64,000 bases of DNA from Zelopaecilomyces penicillatus (Eukaryota > Ascomycota > Sordariomycetes > Hypocreales > Pseudodiploosporaceae). Positions within the stretch are counted from its first letter, which is position 1. Each line of letters starts with the position of its first letter. Under the pieces are notes generated by a model. The model was not told the DNA's origin. It did not search any database and was given only the letters and a program-made list of their open reading frames with translations. Made by a program: the position numbers and the translations under genes. The DNA is taken from assembly GCA_005765155.1 (NCBI GenBank), contig VCCP01000004.1, positions 2,046,001-2,110,000 of the forward strand, written 5' to 3'. This document shows, one piece after another, positions 36,148 through 48,759 of this stretch.

Positions 36148-38797
36148 ATGAGTAACAACGGAAACAGCACTTCCCCTCCCTCAGATGCCTTCTTTTGTGA
36201 CAGCCAAATCATCCCACCCGTGATGGCGTCGTCGGCAAAGCACCGTGACAAGGCCCGTGTCGTGGGATCTCGCTCGCTGCGTTCTGCGTCGCCAGCAGAT
36301 GCGCCGCATGAGACACGGATACGGGCACATCAACGGCAGCAGGGGCAGCAGAAGCGCTGGCAAACAGGTGTCAATATTCTGTCCAGCAAATTCGCCATCG
36401 TTGCCATTGCCATAGTTGCCTGTTACGTCGCCTTTACCCGCGTCCTTATTCCGGTGGTGGCGCCTTTGCATGGTGTCATCCCCGGGAGTCATGCGCATGA
36501 CTTTATCGACCTCGAAGCGCCTTCAGCTTCACAACGAGAGCAGTATCAACACCACCAGACTGCATCGCAAGAGGATAGCGAAGAGGCTGCCCGAAATGGC
36601 CGTTATCTCATCGGCGTTGGCAAGGCCGACATCACTGGGCCTGTGGTTGAGATTAACATGATGGGATATGCGGATCGTCTCCAAGTCGGAAGCGGTGTCC
36701 GCCAGAGACTGTACTCTCGTGCCTTTATTGTAGGCGATGTTGCCAGACCTGCTGACAGGTTCATCTATCTGGTTCTGGATACGCAGTCTGGAGATACTGC
36801 GGTCCGATACGGTATCCTTTCCGGCTTGCAGAAGTTGGGCCCTGGGTATTCCATGTACGGACATGATAACTTGGCCGTCAGTGGCACACATTCCCATTCC
36901 GGCCCGGGGGCTTGGTTAAACTATCTCCTGCCGCAAATCACAAGTAAAGGATTTGACCAGCAGAGTTTCCGCGCCATTGTGGATGGTTGTCTCCTCTCGA
37001 TCCGCAGGGCCCATGAGAGCCTGGAGCCTGGGTCACTAACTGTGGGAAACACCAAGGTCTTTGGGGCGAACATTAATCGCAGCTTGTTTGCATATCTCGC
37101 CAACCCCCAGGAGGAAAGAAGCAGATACAACATTAGTGCCGAAGATGACGGCACCGTGGAAAAGGATCTAACTATGGTCAAGTTCCAAAGAACATCCGAC
37201 GGCAAGAACATTGGCGTCCTTACTTGGTTTCCTACTCACGGTACCTCAATGCTTGCCAACAACACCCTCATCACTGGAGACAACAAGGGCGTTGCCGCAG
37301 ATCTTTTTGAGAAGAAAGCACGAGGAGGGAAACACGAATCAGACAAGTTCGTCGCCGGCTTCTCGCAGGCCAATATGGGAGACGCCAGCCCAAATACTCT
37401 CGGCGCCTGGTGTGAGGATGGATCTGAGCAGATGTGCAGCTTCAAGGACAGCACTTGCAGTGACGGTAGGAGCAATAAATGCCATGCTCGAGGCCCGCGC
37501 TTCAGGGAAAAGGACCAAGGGGCCTCGTCATGCTTCGAGGTTGGCAAACGACAGTACGAGAGTGCCTACCGCCTCTATAAATCACTAGACCGTCAGGAAT
37601 CAAACGTTCGGGGCGGCGGCGTCAAGGCCGTCCACAGGTTTCATGACATGTCCGGCTTCCAATTCACCCTGCCGAATGGGTCAGTGGCCAAGACCTGTCC
37701 CGCAGCCTTCGGATATTCATTCGCTGCAGGAACGTGGGACGAGCCAGGCGACTATGACATTATACAGCACAGTTCCAACGCTTCGAATGCATCACCGGTT
37801 TGGAAAGCCGTCTCGTGGCTGTTCAACAATCCCAGCCAGAGCCAGATAGACTGTCACTATCCTAAACCTATTCTGTTGGATGTTGGCGAGGTCAGCAAGC
37901 CTTATCAGTGGACCCCCAATATTGTGGATATCCAGACGTTTAGAGTTGGCCAACTGTTTATCATTGTGAGCCCTGGAGAGGCGACGACGATGGCTGGTCG
38001 TCGCTGGAAGGAGGCTGTTGCCAGAAGCAGCTCAGTGGAAATGAAAAAGGAGCTGAACGGCGAGGAGCCTGTGGTGGTGCTCGGCGGCCCGAGTAACAGC
38101 TATACTCACTATATCACGACAGAGGAAGAATATGGGTAGGTTTACTTCCCCTCTTGTTGTGGTAACCTTGAGCATTTTTTACATTGTGCTGGAGTTTGCT
38201 AATCACGTTTATAGCATTCAACGTTACGAGGGTGCATCGACACTCTACGGCCCACATACGTTGGCGGCATACATTGAGCGAACCCTATCTTTGCTGCCTC
38301 TGCTCAAATCGGGCAGCCATGCTGAAAATATTGTGCGCGAAAGGGGGCCCTTGCCTCCCGACAACAGCGATCGATCCATCTCCTTCATAGCCGGGGTGTG
38401 GTTTGATGGTAAGCCACGTTCCCGACATTTTGGGGATACTCTAGTAGATGTGAGCAAGACTCATCTCACTCGGGGCGAAAATGCCACCGCAACATTTATC
38501 GGGGCAAACCCTAGAAACAATCTGCGTCTGGAGCAGACCTTTGCGGCAGTGGAGTACCGCCGCTCAGGAGGCACCAAGTGGGAAACAGTACGAGACGACT
38601 CCGACTGGGGCTTGATCTTTAGATGGCGCAGAATGAGCCGGCTCCTCGGTACCAGCGAGGTCGAGATTACCTGGGAAATTGAAGACTGGGCACCCCCAGG
38701 AGAATACAGGCTGAAATACTACGGCGATGCCAAACAACTGCTCGATAAGAAGATGATGGCGTTTGAAGGCACGAGCAGAACGTTTTACGTCAATTAA
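36148..38797 (+). CDS. Neutral ceramidase, membrane-anchored form
   Basis: Two exons, 36148-38135 and 38215-38797, with a 79-nt phase-2 intron, give 856 aa. The enzyme hydrolyses the N-acyl bond of ceramide to give sphingosine and fatty acid (EC 3.5.1.23). Family motifs are VGKADITGPVVEINMMGYA, SGTHSHSGPGAW with zinc-ligand His residues, WFPTHGTSM, and NMGDASPNTLGAW containing the nucleophile Ser (GDxSPN). The C-terminal immunoglobulin-like domain is at about 690-856. There are about 81 cytosol-type basic residues, then a hydrophobic segment at about 82-107 (FAIVAIAIVACYVAFTRV), suggesting a type II anchor rather than a simple signal peptide. The frame is open upstream but only through GTG; 36148 is the first ATG, with another in-frame ATG at 36223. 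Confidence 0.94.
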
Positions 38798-41700
38798 GTT
38801 ATATATACAGACGCATATAAACACGCCGCAAACGCAAACGCGAACATGCATCCCGCCGATGATGGCCCGACGGCCTATGTGCCACTAGGGATATGGGCTG
38901 TTGATTTTGGATGGCGCGAGAACAGGATAGACCAGGAGTTTGGATAGAGGGAGGGGGGGCCTTTGATTTTGGTTTGATTTCGGGTTGACTTTTTTGATTG
39001 CATCACATGCACACATGCAAGCACGCACAGCAATGTATAATGAGGTTTGTACTGGTACAGGAATTTGGATGCATTTGTAGGATTGAAGGCTGTGAGGATA
39101 TTTAGGGATGGCATGGTATTGGTGCATGCACAAGCATTTTGAGACTCTAGGTCGTCTCCCTTGCATATATTTAATGAAAGGACAATTAAACAACTTTGTG
39201 ACCGTTTGAGATATCTAAGGGATGAGTAGGATGGCTAGTATTCCGGATGGCTGACATCCATCCATAGCCCGCTTCTATAGTTACAATTGTATTGCGCCAG
39301 CGGATTTCGATTTCCCCCAAACCCCCAACATGAAGTGCCAAGATAGGAACTGGAATGGAGCGGCAAACGGATAACCGATCGATGGGCACTCGGCTGACCC
39401 GAGAGCCCACCATCTCCAGCAGTGAAGATCTTGGGGATGCTAGAATGGATAACAACGTAGGTTAGTAGGTGTATATTGACGTGCCATTTTTATACTGTAG
39501 CTTAATTCTAGCCAAATGTGGTGCGCAAGGAGACAAGTCAAGATGATGAGCCTTGTGGTTCCTCCGTTCTACATTCAGCCCGGTCTTGGTCAAACCAAAA
39601 ACTGTTTGTCAGCTTTTACCCTGTTTTAAACATCATGACTAGCGAGTGGGTGTAATAGCCAGCAGATCAAGGGGGAAAGGAGGATCGTCTGGGCTTTTGT
39701 GACGAAAGAGCAAGGGAGGAAAAGTCGCCATTGGATGGTGCAAGGGCAAGACATCTGCGGATCATCGCGTAATTAGCTGATCTTTGTTTTTGCTTGTGGG
39801 CTTTTTTAAACACACTTGCGCAATTGAAGTACCGCAGACCCTCTTCATCTATGAACATCTTTATCTTGTTCTTCGCTGTCATGAATTGTACCTACTGCAA
39901 TGATCTGTTTCTGTTAGATGAATGTTTTTTTAGTTGTTGGTAGGTATTTGGGGCGTATTTCTATCTTTGGACACATGCACAATCTGTGACTATCTATAAA
40001 TACATACAGAAGAAACAAAGAAGCTCCCTAGAAGAAGATGTAACCACAGCCAAACGCAAGGCCAAGCAGCAAAGTTGGCCACAGTTGGCAGTTTGAGCAG
40101 ACGGGTAATATCCATTTGCAAAACAACAGATAAAAAGAACAGACAGGGGTTTACAGGGGTTCAAGGGTACCCCGTAACAGGGGGGGCCAGAGGAGGGGCA
40201 GGGCGACAGGCCAAGCTTTGTTCTCGTGTCAGGGAACTTGGTCCCATGTTGGATGGTGTCTCGGATTGGTTCTTATGGAGAGAGAAATGGAAACAAGCAC
40301 TTGATTACTCCGAAGGTTGCATCGAAGGAAAAGCTTGGCCATTTGATGCCTTGTCCATACTATGTAGTTGTACAGTAGGTTAATCCGTATCCACATGGGC
40401 GAATGGTCTGCATGGGGGAGAAAACTCTACTATACGAAGCTGTAGGTAATAGTTAGTTACGCGAGTTGAGGATGGCAGGCTGTAGGTAGTCGGTAGGTAT
40501 ACGAAGACGATGATGCCGCGGCTTTGCCAAGGGTTTTTTGATGCTGAGATTGATTAAGCGCCCCCCCTCCTCCGCCCTTTCCGAAAGCGCCGATTCTAGA
40601 GGCAAAGAAAGGCGAAATAAATAGGTTAGTACTTACTTTGATATGTAGATTTGTACTGTAATACTACGTACAGTCCCTGTCTGCGTGCGCACTTGTTTGG
40701 TTCCCATACATCGCCCTCCCCTGCAGTTGGTTCTGAAACGGGGGGGAGGGGGCCCTTGAGGCTGATTTATCGACATTTGGGAATACGAAGCCCAGCCTTG
40801 GAACGGTCTGGTCCGCGCGCGACGCACTGTTGGATGCTGGCGGCGCTCCCACCTCCCTTTGTCGTCATAGTCAAGGAACACAAACACAACAAAGTAGCTC
40901 GGTTCGTTCCTAATAATCCTGCTTTGGAGCTGATGAGCAAATTTGATAAGCAGGCCCACAGGCGTTCACATTGGGTACCTGTACGGGATAATTACCTACC
41001 CATGTACTTGCAAAGATAGGCTGACAGAACTCTGACTGTTCACTTCCTCTTCCCGCTCGCTTTCCCGAATAGTCCGAAACCACATTTTCTCTTCATCATC
41101 ATGGCCTGACAACTACCTACTATACTTACTTACCTTACGGTACATATAACACCGAGGTCAAAGCAAACAAACTGCAGCATGCCTGACGTTTGACCCCGTA
41201 CATCTCGCCTACCACAAGCACGTCAGTAGTAATTAATGCACGAGCACAAAAAGGGGCCAAGCCCAAGGTTCATCTTTGAGCCTTTGCGCCGGGTTATTGG
41301 CAATCCGTTACATGCACTCTGATCAGGACTACTTACCGCGCATTGGAGGTTGGAGACAACTATCGTTATGCTGCATTAAACACCTACCTTGCCTACCTAC
41401 CTACCTACCTACCTAGTCTGTTACAGCACAGTCATTCTTCGCACTGGCGTTGGCGGGCGTTATCAGGCAAATCCATGGCCGCGGCATCCGACCACCTGTT
41501 CCAACGGATGCTGCAGTACCGGTATTAACAGAAGCCCTGTAGAGTATCGAATCTGGCCCCCTCGGGATGCCCTGTTAGCGGCCCTTCTCCACATAATCCA
41601 AACAAAGCTCCCACCTGTCGTGGGATTTGTTTCATCTCTCTGCAGGCAGGTATATAAACTTCCATATCTGGTGCACACATGGCTCCCAACACCCGTACCG

Positions 41701-42446
41701 AGTACTTATGCACCGCCCATTGCATCCCAGTCTCGTAACAGCGAATCGTATCGATACATTAGTGTGCGTGTCACAGATCCAGAGGCAACGCTGCTACTAG
41801 ACTGCACTGCACTGGCTGTGATGAGTCGTGGCGCCTGGCCCCCAGCCCTGTAGATCTACCAAAGAAACTCCATCACAGCGCCTCCATCGTATTTTTTTTT
41901 CTTTCCATCCTCGAAACTCTTTTGGCTCATCACAGCCTCCCCCCCCCTTTCTCGCTTCCATTTATGCCAGCTGTCTATCTGTTGCAGCACGCGTCATCTC
42001 CTTCTTATGCAATCACGCTGTTTCTGGCACATTAAGCTCAGTCACTTACTCCTTGGATGCTGAGTGCAGTCTCAATCTCCCTCGACATCGTTCCCTTTTT
42101 TCCTACCTCAGCCGTCTAGTATTAGGAGGTAATAGCACCGCGTCCAGTGGTGTAAGGTACCTGGTAGTGGCAGAGATAGTGTCCCGTGGGCTACAGTTAG
42201 CGCCGGGTCTTGGGTTGTATTCTAGAACCGCCGACGCCATCATCATCCCCACCACTGGGGACTTTCTCTAACTCGCCCTGGCTCCAGAGCTGCATACCTC
42301 TCCAACAAAAACTCCAAGGCACCCTCTCCGCCACCGTCGCTGTGTATCCTTTCTTCCTCCACTCCTCCTCCTTCGCTCAACCTTTTGCTCTCTTGTCCAG
42401 CTTCCATCTTCATTCTCAGTCTTCGTCTCCCACCGCCATCGCCAAG
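38798..42446. other. Intergenic, ceramidase / GT31 gene
   Basis: A 3.6-kb interval with no convincing gene. It holds six CCTA units at 41392-41415 and several TAGGTA/TACCTA motifs near 40440-40500 and 41105-41140. From about 42300 a C/T-rich leader precedes the GT31 start. Confidence 0.55.
41392..41415. repeat. Tandem CCTA repeat, 6 units
   Basis: Six uninterrupted CCTA units, 24 nt, about 1 kb upstream of the glycosyltransferase gene. It resembles the TACCTA motif found throughout the intergenic regions of the window and is likely slippage-prone. Confidence 0.8.
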
Positions 42447-44507
42447 ATGGGAGTCGACAGTTTCCAGCTGCCGCCCCGCAGCCTGCGCTTTCTCTTAATA
42501 TTGGGCTTCACCTGCATGCTCGTCTTGCCCCTCTACCAGCTTCGCGATCACGATGCCGCTCGTCACTATAAACAATATTTCTACGACCACCTTACGCAAT
42601 TTCTGGACGAAGAGCAATGCCACAAGTATTACAACAAAAACTCGACGACCCACCGGCAAGGCAGCGAGCCGGTCACCCAACCTCCCTCAGCTCAGCCCAC
42701 CACTATCCACCACACCCAGTCGAATGTCAGCTCGTCATGCCCCGGCTTCCCTGAGACTGACGGAATTATGCTCGTCATGAAGACCGGTGGAACCGAAGCT
42801 TTCGACAAGGTCCCCACCCAGCTGCTCTCAGGCTTACAATGCTTGCCTGACTTTCTACTCTTTTCTGATTTGGTAAGTTCGAACATGTACATATTTAGAC
42901 CCATGTCATTTTTGCTTTTCTTTTTCTATGTCTCGGGCTGCCTTGCCTTTACGCTACCACATCAGATCGGGAAGTTGGCTTCCGTGCCTATATGTCATGT
43001 CATCATTCCGTAGGGTGGTTGAAAGACCTTGACTAGCATTTTGGACTATCCAGTTGAGACGCTTAGCCTATGATGGGGTGCGACCAGAGGATGACGCGGA
43101 GTTTCGGTATCACGCCTACTACGACTACTACGAACAGACAACAAAAAAGAGGCGGTTGGCAAAGGGGAATAAATGGCGTACCAGGAACAGTTTTGCTAAC
43201 ATCCCGTCCAGGAGCAAAAGATAGGCAAATATCAAATCCACAATGTGCTTGATCGTGTAAAGGACACAGTCAAGACAGGCCTCGCCGAATTTGACCTCTA
43301 CGATGCGCAGCAGACATGCCCCGTGTCCCAGAAGGAATGCACATCTGACATGAAAGGTGGTTGGGATTTGGACAAGTACAAGTTCCTCCACATGGTCATT
43401 CGCACCTGGGAAATGCGTCCCGGGCGAGAATGGTACGTCTTCGCGGAGGCCGATACCTACATTTTCTGGCCAAATCTGGTTCATTGGCTGCGCAACAAAG
43501 TCGATCCTCGGGATCAGCTCTACATTGGCAGCGTCGCTCTGATCAACGACTATCCGTTTGCCCATGGAGGCAGTGGCTATGTGATCTCCGGCAAACTCAT
43601 GGAAAAGCTTGTGGCAATTCCGGATTTAGCTGCCAAATATGACGCAATGGCCCCCAATGAATGCTGTGGCGATCTACTGATTTCCATGGCCGCCCAGGAG
43701 GCTGGGACCAAGGTCAAACAGGTGCATCCAATGTTCAATGGCGAGAAACCAAACACACTCCCCTTCGGCAATGGACACTGGTGCGAACCCCTTATGACCC
43801 TGCATCATGTGAACTCTGAGGAAGTCAGCGCATTGTGGAACTTTGAGCAGACACGCATAAAGAAGGTAAATACTCCCCAACTCAGGCATGATATAATGAT
43901 TAGCACGAATATTCCGTTGTTCGTAGCTTTTCAATGAAGCCTAGTAAACTAACAAAAATTTGAACAGGGTGTCATGCAAATAAAGGAAATATATGACGCT
44001 TTCTTCAAGCCACAATTAGTCCGCTACCGCAAGGACTGGGACAATCTGTCTGACGACATCTGCTATGTTGGCCCGGACGAGGAAGACCAGAACCAGGCGC
44101 CTAAGATCGCCAAGGAGCGTCAGAAAAAGGAAGACGAAAAGAATCCGGTTGAGAAGCGAGCGCACACCTCCCCAGCTGCTTGTGCCAAAGTTTGTGAGTC
44201 CAAAGGACTCGACATTGACGAAGCAGCATATGCCGCTCTCGACACGGAACAGGCTCGGGGAGATCTCATCCACGCAGCTTACGATGCCAAAGCCAATAGC
44301 ACCGAGAGCTTCAGGAAAGACCGTGATTGCTTCCAATGGCGGTATCAAAACAAGGCGTGCTGTATTGCCAAGAGCTTCAAACTCGGCAAACCACGCAAAG
44401 AGAAGCGTGAACCTGACACGATGATGAGCGGCTGGTTCGTTAAAGGCATCAACCATTGGATCGAGGCACAAGGAGATTGTGACCTCAAATGGAAGGAGCC
44501 AAAATAA
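42447..44507 (+). CDS. GT31-type glycosyltransferase with PAN-like tail
   Basis: Three exons, 42447-42872, 43212-43865 and 43968-44507, give 539 aa. Introns are 339 and 102 nt, both phase 0. The N-terminus is a type II Golgi anchor (FLLILGFTCMLVLPLY, about 15-30). The catalytic domain has the family 31 / Fringe-like layout: GIMLVMKTGGTEAFDKVPTQL, then WYVFAEADTYIFWPNL with an EAD-type metal-binding motif, then FAHGGSGYVISGKLMEKL and NECCGDLLIS. The closest known enzymes are beta-1,3-galactosyl/fringe-type transferases, so transfer of a sugar to glycoproteins in the Golgi is inferred. The last ~115 residues carry a Cys-rich PAN/apple-like module (SPAACAKVCES ... CFQWRYQNKACCIAKS), a feature of fungal members. 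Acceptor unknown. Confidence 0.9.
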
Positions 44508-45751
44508 GCGGCATTTTTTTTCTGCTACAACTAAAGCGTGTTCTGAGCGTGTTGTTGTTGTTTTTTTTTTTCTTTTTTCTTTTTGGTGAAAAGCTCTGTG
44601 TGAAGACACGAGCATTGTGCGATCCGGCATAGTACAAGTTGCACGGCGGCATAGACATGGCGTTTTCTTGGCAGGGGCATCATTCATGTTCCCTTTGGAG
44701 TATATTCAATCAGTACATCAAGGGATTGGACAAGGGCATTTCTGGATTGGGTATAAATTCTGGATATCATGGCGTTGTCTTTCTTTTTTTGGTAATTGCT
44801 TTTTGTTTTCTTTTGTTTTCTTTTTGTACTCTTTTTGGAAACCGGGACAAGAACAGGACGGGCAAAACACGATGGAGAAAGAAAACGCTCTCTGTACAAT
44901 AATCAAGCTGCACATACGACAGTTTCTTTTGTTATTCAAAAACTCATAGGAAGCCCCATGGGCATCCTTTCAAAGTCAGTTGCTCGTCCCGATGAAGTGG
45001 TTAAATGGAATAAAATGGCGGTACTACTTTAGAAACTTCAGAAATGTCCAGTCAATGGTTCATTTTATGGTTACTACGTAAATTGTAAGTTGCTTGAAGG
45101 ACAGAAGAAGGATGGAAGGGGGGTTCTGCGCGAAAACTCCCGAGACTGGTCCACAAGGCATGGCGCTGTGTGCCGAGGTCAAGCTTGCCGTAGGTTGGTA
45201 AGGAAAACCCCGTAATTACTACCTTGATGACAGGCACATGTCTACATAGATGCGAAAAAGGGGACTGTAGCGGCGTAAACTAGGTTGTATTCCGTCATGT
45301 GTTACTCAAATCAGATATATCGACGTTGTGTGCTTCTGAGGGGTAGTATGCATAGCTCCCGTTACACAAAAACCTGATCTCATTCTCTCCCAACTCACCC
45401 CAAATCCTAGCGACCAACTCCTCATCTTTGATCAGTGCACAAATATCGGAAGCAAGTGTATATAAGCTGTGAATTAAATAATAATAATAGTTGAGTTATT
45501 GTATGGCAACTGCCTATTCCTTTCTCATCTCTGTTCCTTTCTTAACACGCTTACCCATCCTCTAGATGCCGTCTCTCCATCGAGCAGCTTTCTATTCTAA
45601 CGCCAATAAACCAACAACCAGAGACCTCAAATTCGATGATCCAAGCCTCCCATCACATACCAAAAAAAAAACAGATAGTCATCGGTCCCGTCCCGTCATA
45701 GCAAAAATCATAAAAGCAAAGTGAAGACAAAGAAATAATCCAAAGTACAAT
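44508..45751. other. Intergenic, convergent GT31 / F-box
   Basis: A 1.2-kb convergent interval of T-rich 3' sequence, with a T run at about 44552-44582 and A runs near 45662. No gene is seen. Confidence 0.6.
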
Positions 45752-46660
45752 CTATGCCGTCTTCTTTCCACCATGGCGCCCGCACCGATGAGGGTTCTTG
45801 GGCGAGCTCATAAAGCAGTACGCCTTGGCGTCGGGCCCAGCAGGTCTACCATACAGTTCTTTGATCTCGCAGTACTCAAGTTTTTCGCCGACCCAGCCCT
45901 TGAGGTGTCGATGTAGCTCACAACGTGAGACGCCGCATTTTCGACAGTACATTTGTCCCTTGACCCGCATCTGTCCGAGACCACTGGCCGCAGTGCTCAT
46001 TCCAGATTCGGGGTGAATCAACGGTCCAGCACCTCGCCACGCCCATTCTCTGTCGTTGGGACCAGAGTAGCGACTGGAAAGCGGGACAGTTCCATTTTTG
46101 CGGCGGTGGATGGTGTAGAGACGTGAGTGGGTAAGGCCAAGACACGCACCGTCAATAGGATCAAGGAAGTCGAAGAGGGTATAGTGCAGTTCGGAGGGGA
46201 GGTCGAGTAGGGTCATTCGAGCACTCGGTTGGTGTTGGGTGGTAGGTTCAGGCTCCTTGTCTGTGGCCGAGTACGAACGGCGAGGAGGTGGCAACTTGGG
46301 CCGTCGAGGGATCTGAGCGGTCTGCTCCTCAACTGGCTGGCTTGGTGTGACCGTTGGTGTTGGTGTTGGGATGGAGGACGAGGGGAGGACAGCATTCTCA
46401 GGAATTGATGCTTGACGATCAGCTGGCGGTAGCGCAACATGGAAATGGTGAGATCCATCGTGCTGATTTTGGTGGTCTGTCAAGGACCATCCTCGTCTAG
46501 GAGTCCTCATCATACCCCTCTTCAGGTTCAGTTCCTTCATACGCTGCGCATGTTCCTCCCTCGACATCACCTTGCCTTCCTGCCTTAAGCCATCAACGAC
46601 CGTCTCCAGAGCAGGAGTTCCGCTCGGGGAAAGCGTCGGGTCGGTGAGCAACTGAACCAT
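45752..46660 (-). CDS. F-box-like protein with Cys-rich tail
   Basis: A single exon of 302 aa. The first ATG in frame is at 46660; the frame extends further upstream only through non-ATG codons. The N-terminal half is Pro/Gln/Ser-rich and disordered (SIPTPTPTVTPSQPV). An F-box-like motif lies at about residues 149-184 (MTLLDLPSELHYTLFDFLDP ... GLTHSRLYTIH). F-box proteins usually act as substrate receptors of SCF ubiquitin ligases by binding Skp1. The C-terminal part has a Cys/His set (MYCRKCGVSRCELHRHL, YCEIKEL, YCFMS, HRCGRHG) that could bind zinc. Substrate unknown. It is a family typical of filamentous fungi. Confidence 0.8.
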   Translation of the reverse strand: MVQLLTDPTLSPSGTPALETVVDGLRQEGKVMSREEHAQRMKELNLKRGMMRTPRRGWSLTDHQNQHDGSHHFHVALPPADRQASIPENAVLPSSSIPTPTPTVTPSQPVEEQTAQIPRRPKLPPPRRSYSATDKEPEPTTQHQPSARMTLLDLPSELHYTLFDFLDPIDGACLGLTHSRLYTIHRRKNGTVPLSSRYSGPNDREWAWRGAGPLIHPESGMSTAASGLGQMRVKGQMYCRKCGVSRCELHRHLKGWVGEKLEYCEIKELYGRPAGPDAKAYCFMSSPKNPHRCGRHGGKKTA

Positions 46661-48759
46661 GGTGAATATGGTGTTGAGACTGTTGTTGTGGTTGTTTGGG
46701 TGGTTCTTGGGCGAGAGGAAGACATCCACCAAAGGGCTCTAAAGTTTCACTGCTCTTCTTTATATCCAAAGGGAGACAGGCGGTCAGGCGGCGAAACCTC
46801 AGGATAGTGGAGCGTGGCTGAATCGTTATCTGTGATTATGTCGACGATGTTCGGTGAGATTTATATGAGTGCGGTGAGCTCCTCACTAGCGACTTCATGA
46901 GAATCTGGCTCAGTGTGGTGAAGCAAGAACAGTTCAAGACTCGATCCCCGCTGGACGGGATGACGCCAGTGGTTATAAAGGCACCGCAAGGCGGCCCAGC
47001 CAGCCCGACGGAAAAGCGGTCTCAGGGTGGTAGTGTGAACGGGGGCCGAGCCAAGGGCCCCATCGTGGGACCCATCAAGGACCCATCGTGGAAAATTTCC
47101 CCTGGACAGTGGCCATGTGCCTCACATCTGATTCAACTAACACGAGTGGTACATGTTCTCAATATGGCGGCTCGCGCTAACCAGAGGTACCACGACTTTG
47201 CCCTCTTTGTTTTTTCTGACCTGGTTGCGCCAATCATCAATTAGTCTGGCCCCCCAACTCCTTTTTCTAACGACGTATCCGAAAGAGGCCAATAACAACA
47301 CAGCCCAAACGGGTGGGAGACGGTTCTGCCCGCAAGCCTTCTTAATACAACTACTCTCTGTCAGTCTGTTGGACCCCGAGAGCCTTGACTCATTCTCTCA
47401 GAGACGACTTGTCAAGTGATGGACGCCGCCACCATTCTTGGTGGCGATATCCTCGGGGACGGGAACGGAGCGCGGTCCAGGGAAGACAGGGGGCTGTCTC
47501 CATCGATTGTGGAGGCCTGGAGGCAATGGTGGACCCTGACGAGCTGGGGTTAGGCGATTCTTGGGGATTAGCATTGGCGATTCCAACAAGATAAGCAACG
47601 CATCGGTAGGGATTTGGCGATGGATACCTGCTCACTCGCACAGATCAGTGGGTCTGGCAGCGTTGCAACAGGGCAAAAACAAGGCGACAAGCTGGACAAT
47701 CCCCATCGCCCCCCTCTTGATCAGCACCGCGGTCAAGTCGAGCGGGTTGGCCATGATTTGTCGTCTGGCGCGGTTTGCGAACAAAGAACCGCCGGCGTTG
47801 CCGTTGCTCTGCTGGGATGTACAGTGCAGTACTTTGAGTAACTCACTTTCACACACCGGAATCGTCGGCTGAGCCCAACGGCGTTGCTATTCTTGTCCAA
47901 GTAACGTTATCCAAACTGATTTAGTATAGTAGGTTTCGAGGGAGAAACCGCGGGCCTATCAGAAGCCATCCAATGGCTGACGGCGGGTGGTTGCGGCATT
48001 GCCCACTCACTACGTCAATGGAAGTAACGGCCGCTGGAAACCTTCCCTTGTCAGGCATATTGTAGCCGGCTAAAGGCAGGCACGTGTATACTGTAGGTAT
48101 TGTACCAAATGTAATCATTATTACTTAGAACTCCGTAAGCAGTTGGACAGAGTACGAAATGCCCTTCTGCTGTCCCCCGCCGCCCACCGATACCGCCGTA
48201 AGCTCCGAATTTTCTCCAGCGGACACCGAGGCACCCGCCGACAGGTTAGATAGCGCTTCCAAACCTGAAATACAGGAGCATATGCCGAAGTCGGCATCCT
48301 GCCAGATTCTGTGGCGCAGCCGACATTATCCCGGCTGCAACCGCTCATGTCAACGAGCATGACGGTGGATTTTGTTCAACAGACCTGCCTAGCTGACCCC
48401 TGATCCATTATTTTTCTGACCAGGACTTGACTTAGAAGGTTCTTATAATATATAAATAACATCAACTATATATTAAATTAAATTAAATTTGAAAAATAAA
48501 ATAGAAGAACTTTAATATAATCCCATTGATTATCCACTTTGATAAGGTTTATCTATAGGCTGCTAATTAGCACAACAAATTCTCAAACAGGCAGGGAGTC
48601 GGCTCAACTTTATCGCGACAGGTCAGTTGATCAACAACCGCAACGTCAAGAACACCATGATTCAAGCGTGTTAACGACGCGAACTAGCCACGTTTATTCC
48701 ACTCAGACCTAGCCGATCTCTCAGAGCTTTTTCGCCTTTGTAGGCATGGGCCAATCAGG
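46661..48759. other. Intergenic with AT-rich tract
   Basis: A 2.1-kb interval without a convincing gene. The right part, at about 48430-48560, is very AT-rich with ATATAAATAA and TTAAATTAAATTAAA runs. It is immediately followed by the transposase-derived ORF at 48760. Such a base shift is often seen next to repeat-induced or mobile DNA. Confidence 0.55.
48430..48510. repeat. AT-rich tract beside transposase remnant
   Basis: An approximately 80-nt region of almost pure A/T (TATATAAATAA, TTAAATTAAAT) contrasting with roughly balanced flanks. It may be the edge of an inserted or RIP-mutated element, or an upstream AT element of the next ORF. Confidence 0.6.

Noticed and set aside
44016..44687. 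223-codon minus-strand ORF opposite the GT31 gene
   Set aside because: It is a shadow of the GT31 last exon, which has the recognisable domain and splice structure.
46661..46732. Longer F-box-like protein from 46732
   Set aside because: The codon there is TTG. The first ATG in frame is 46660.
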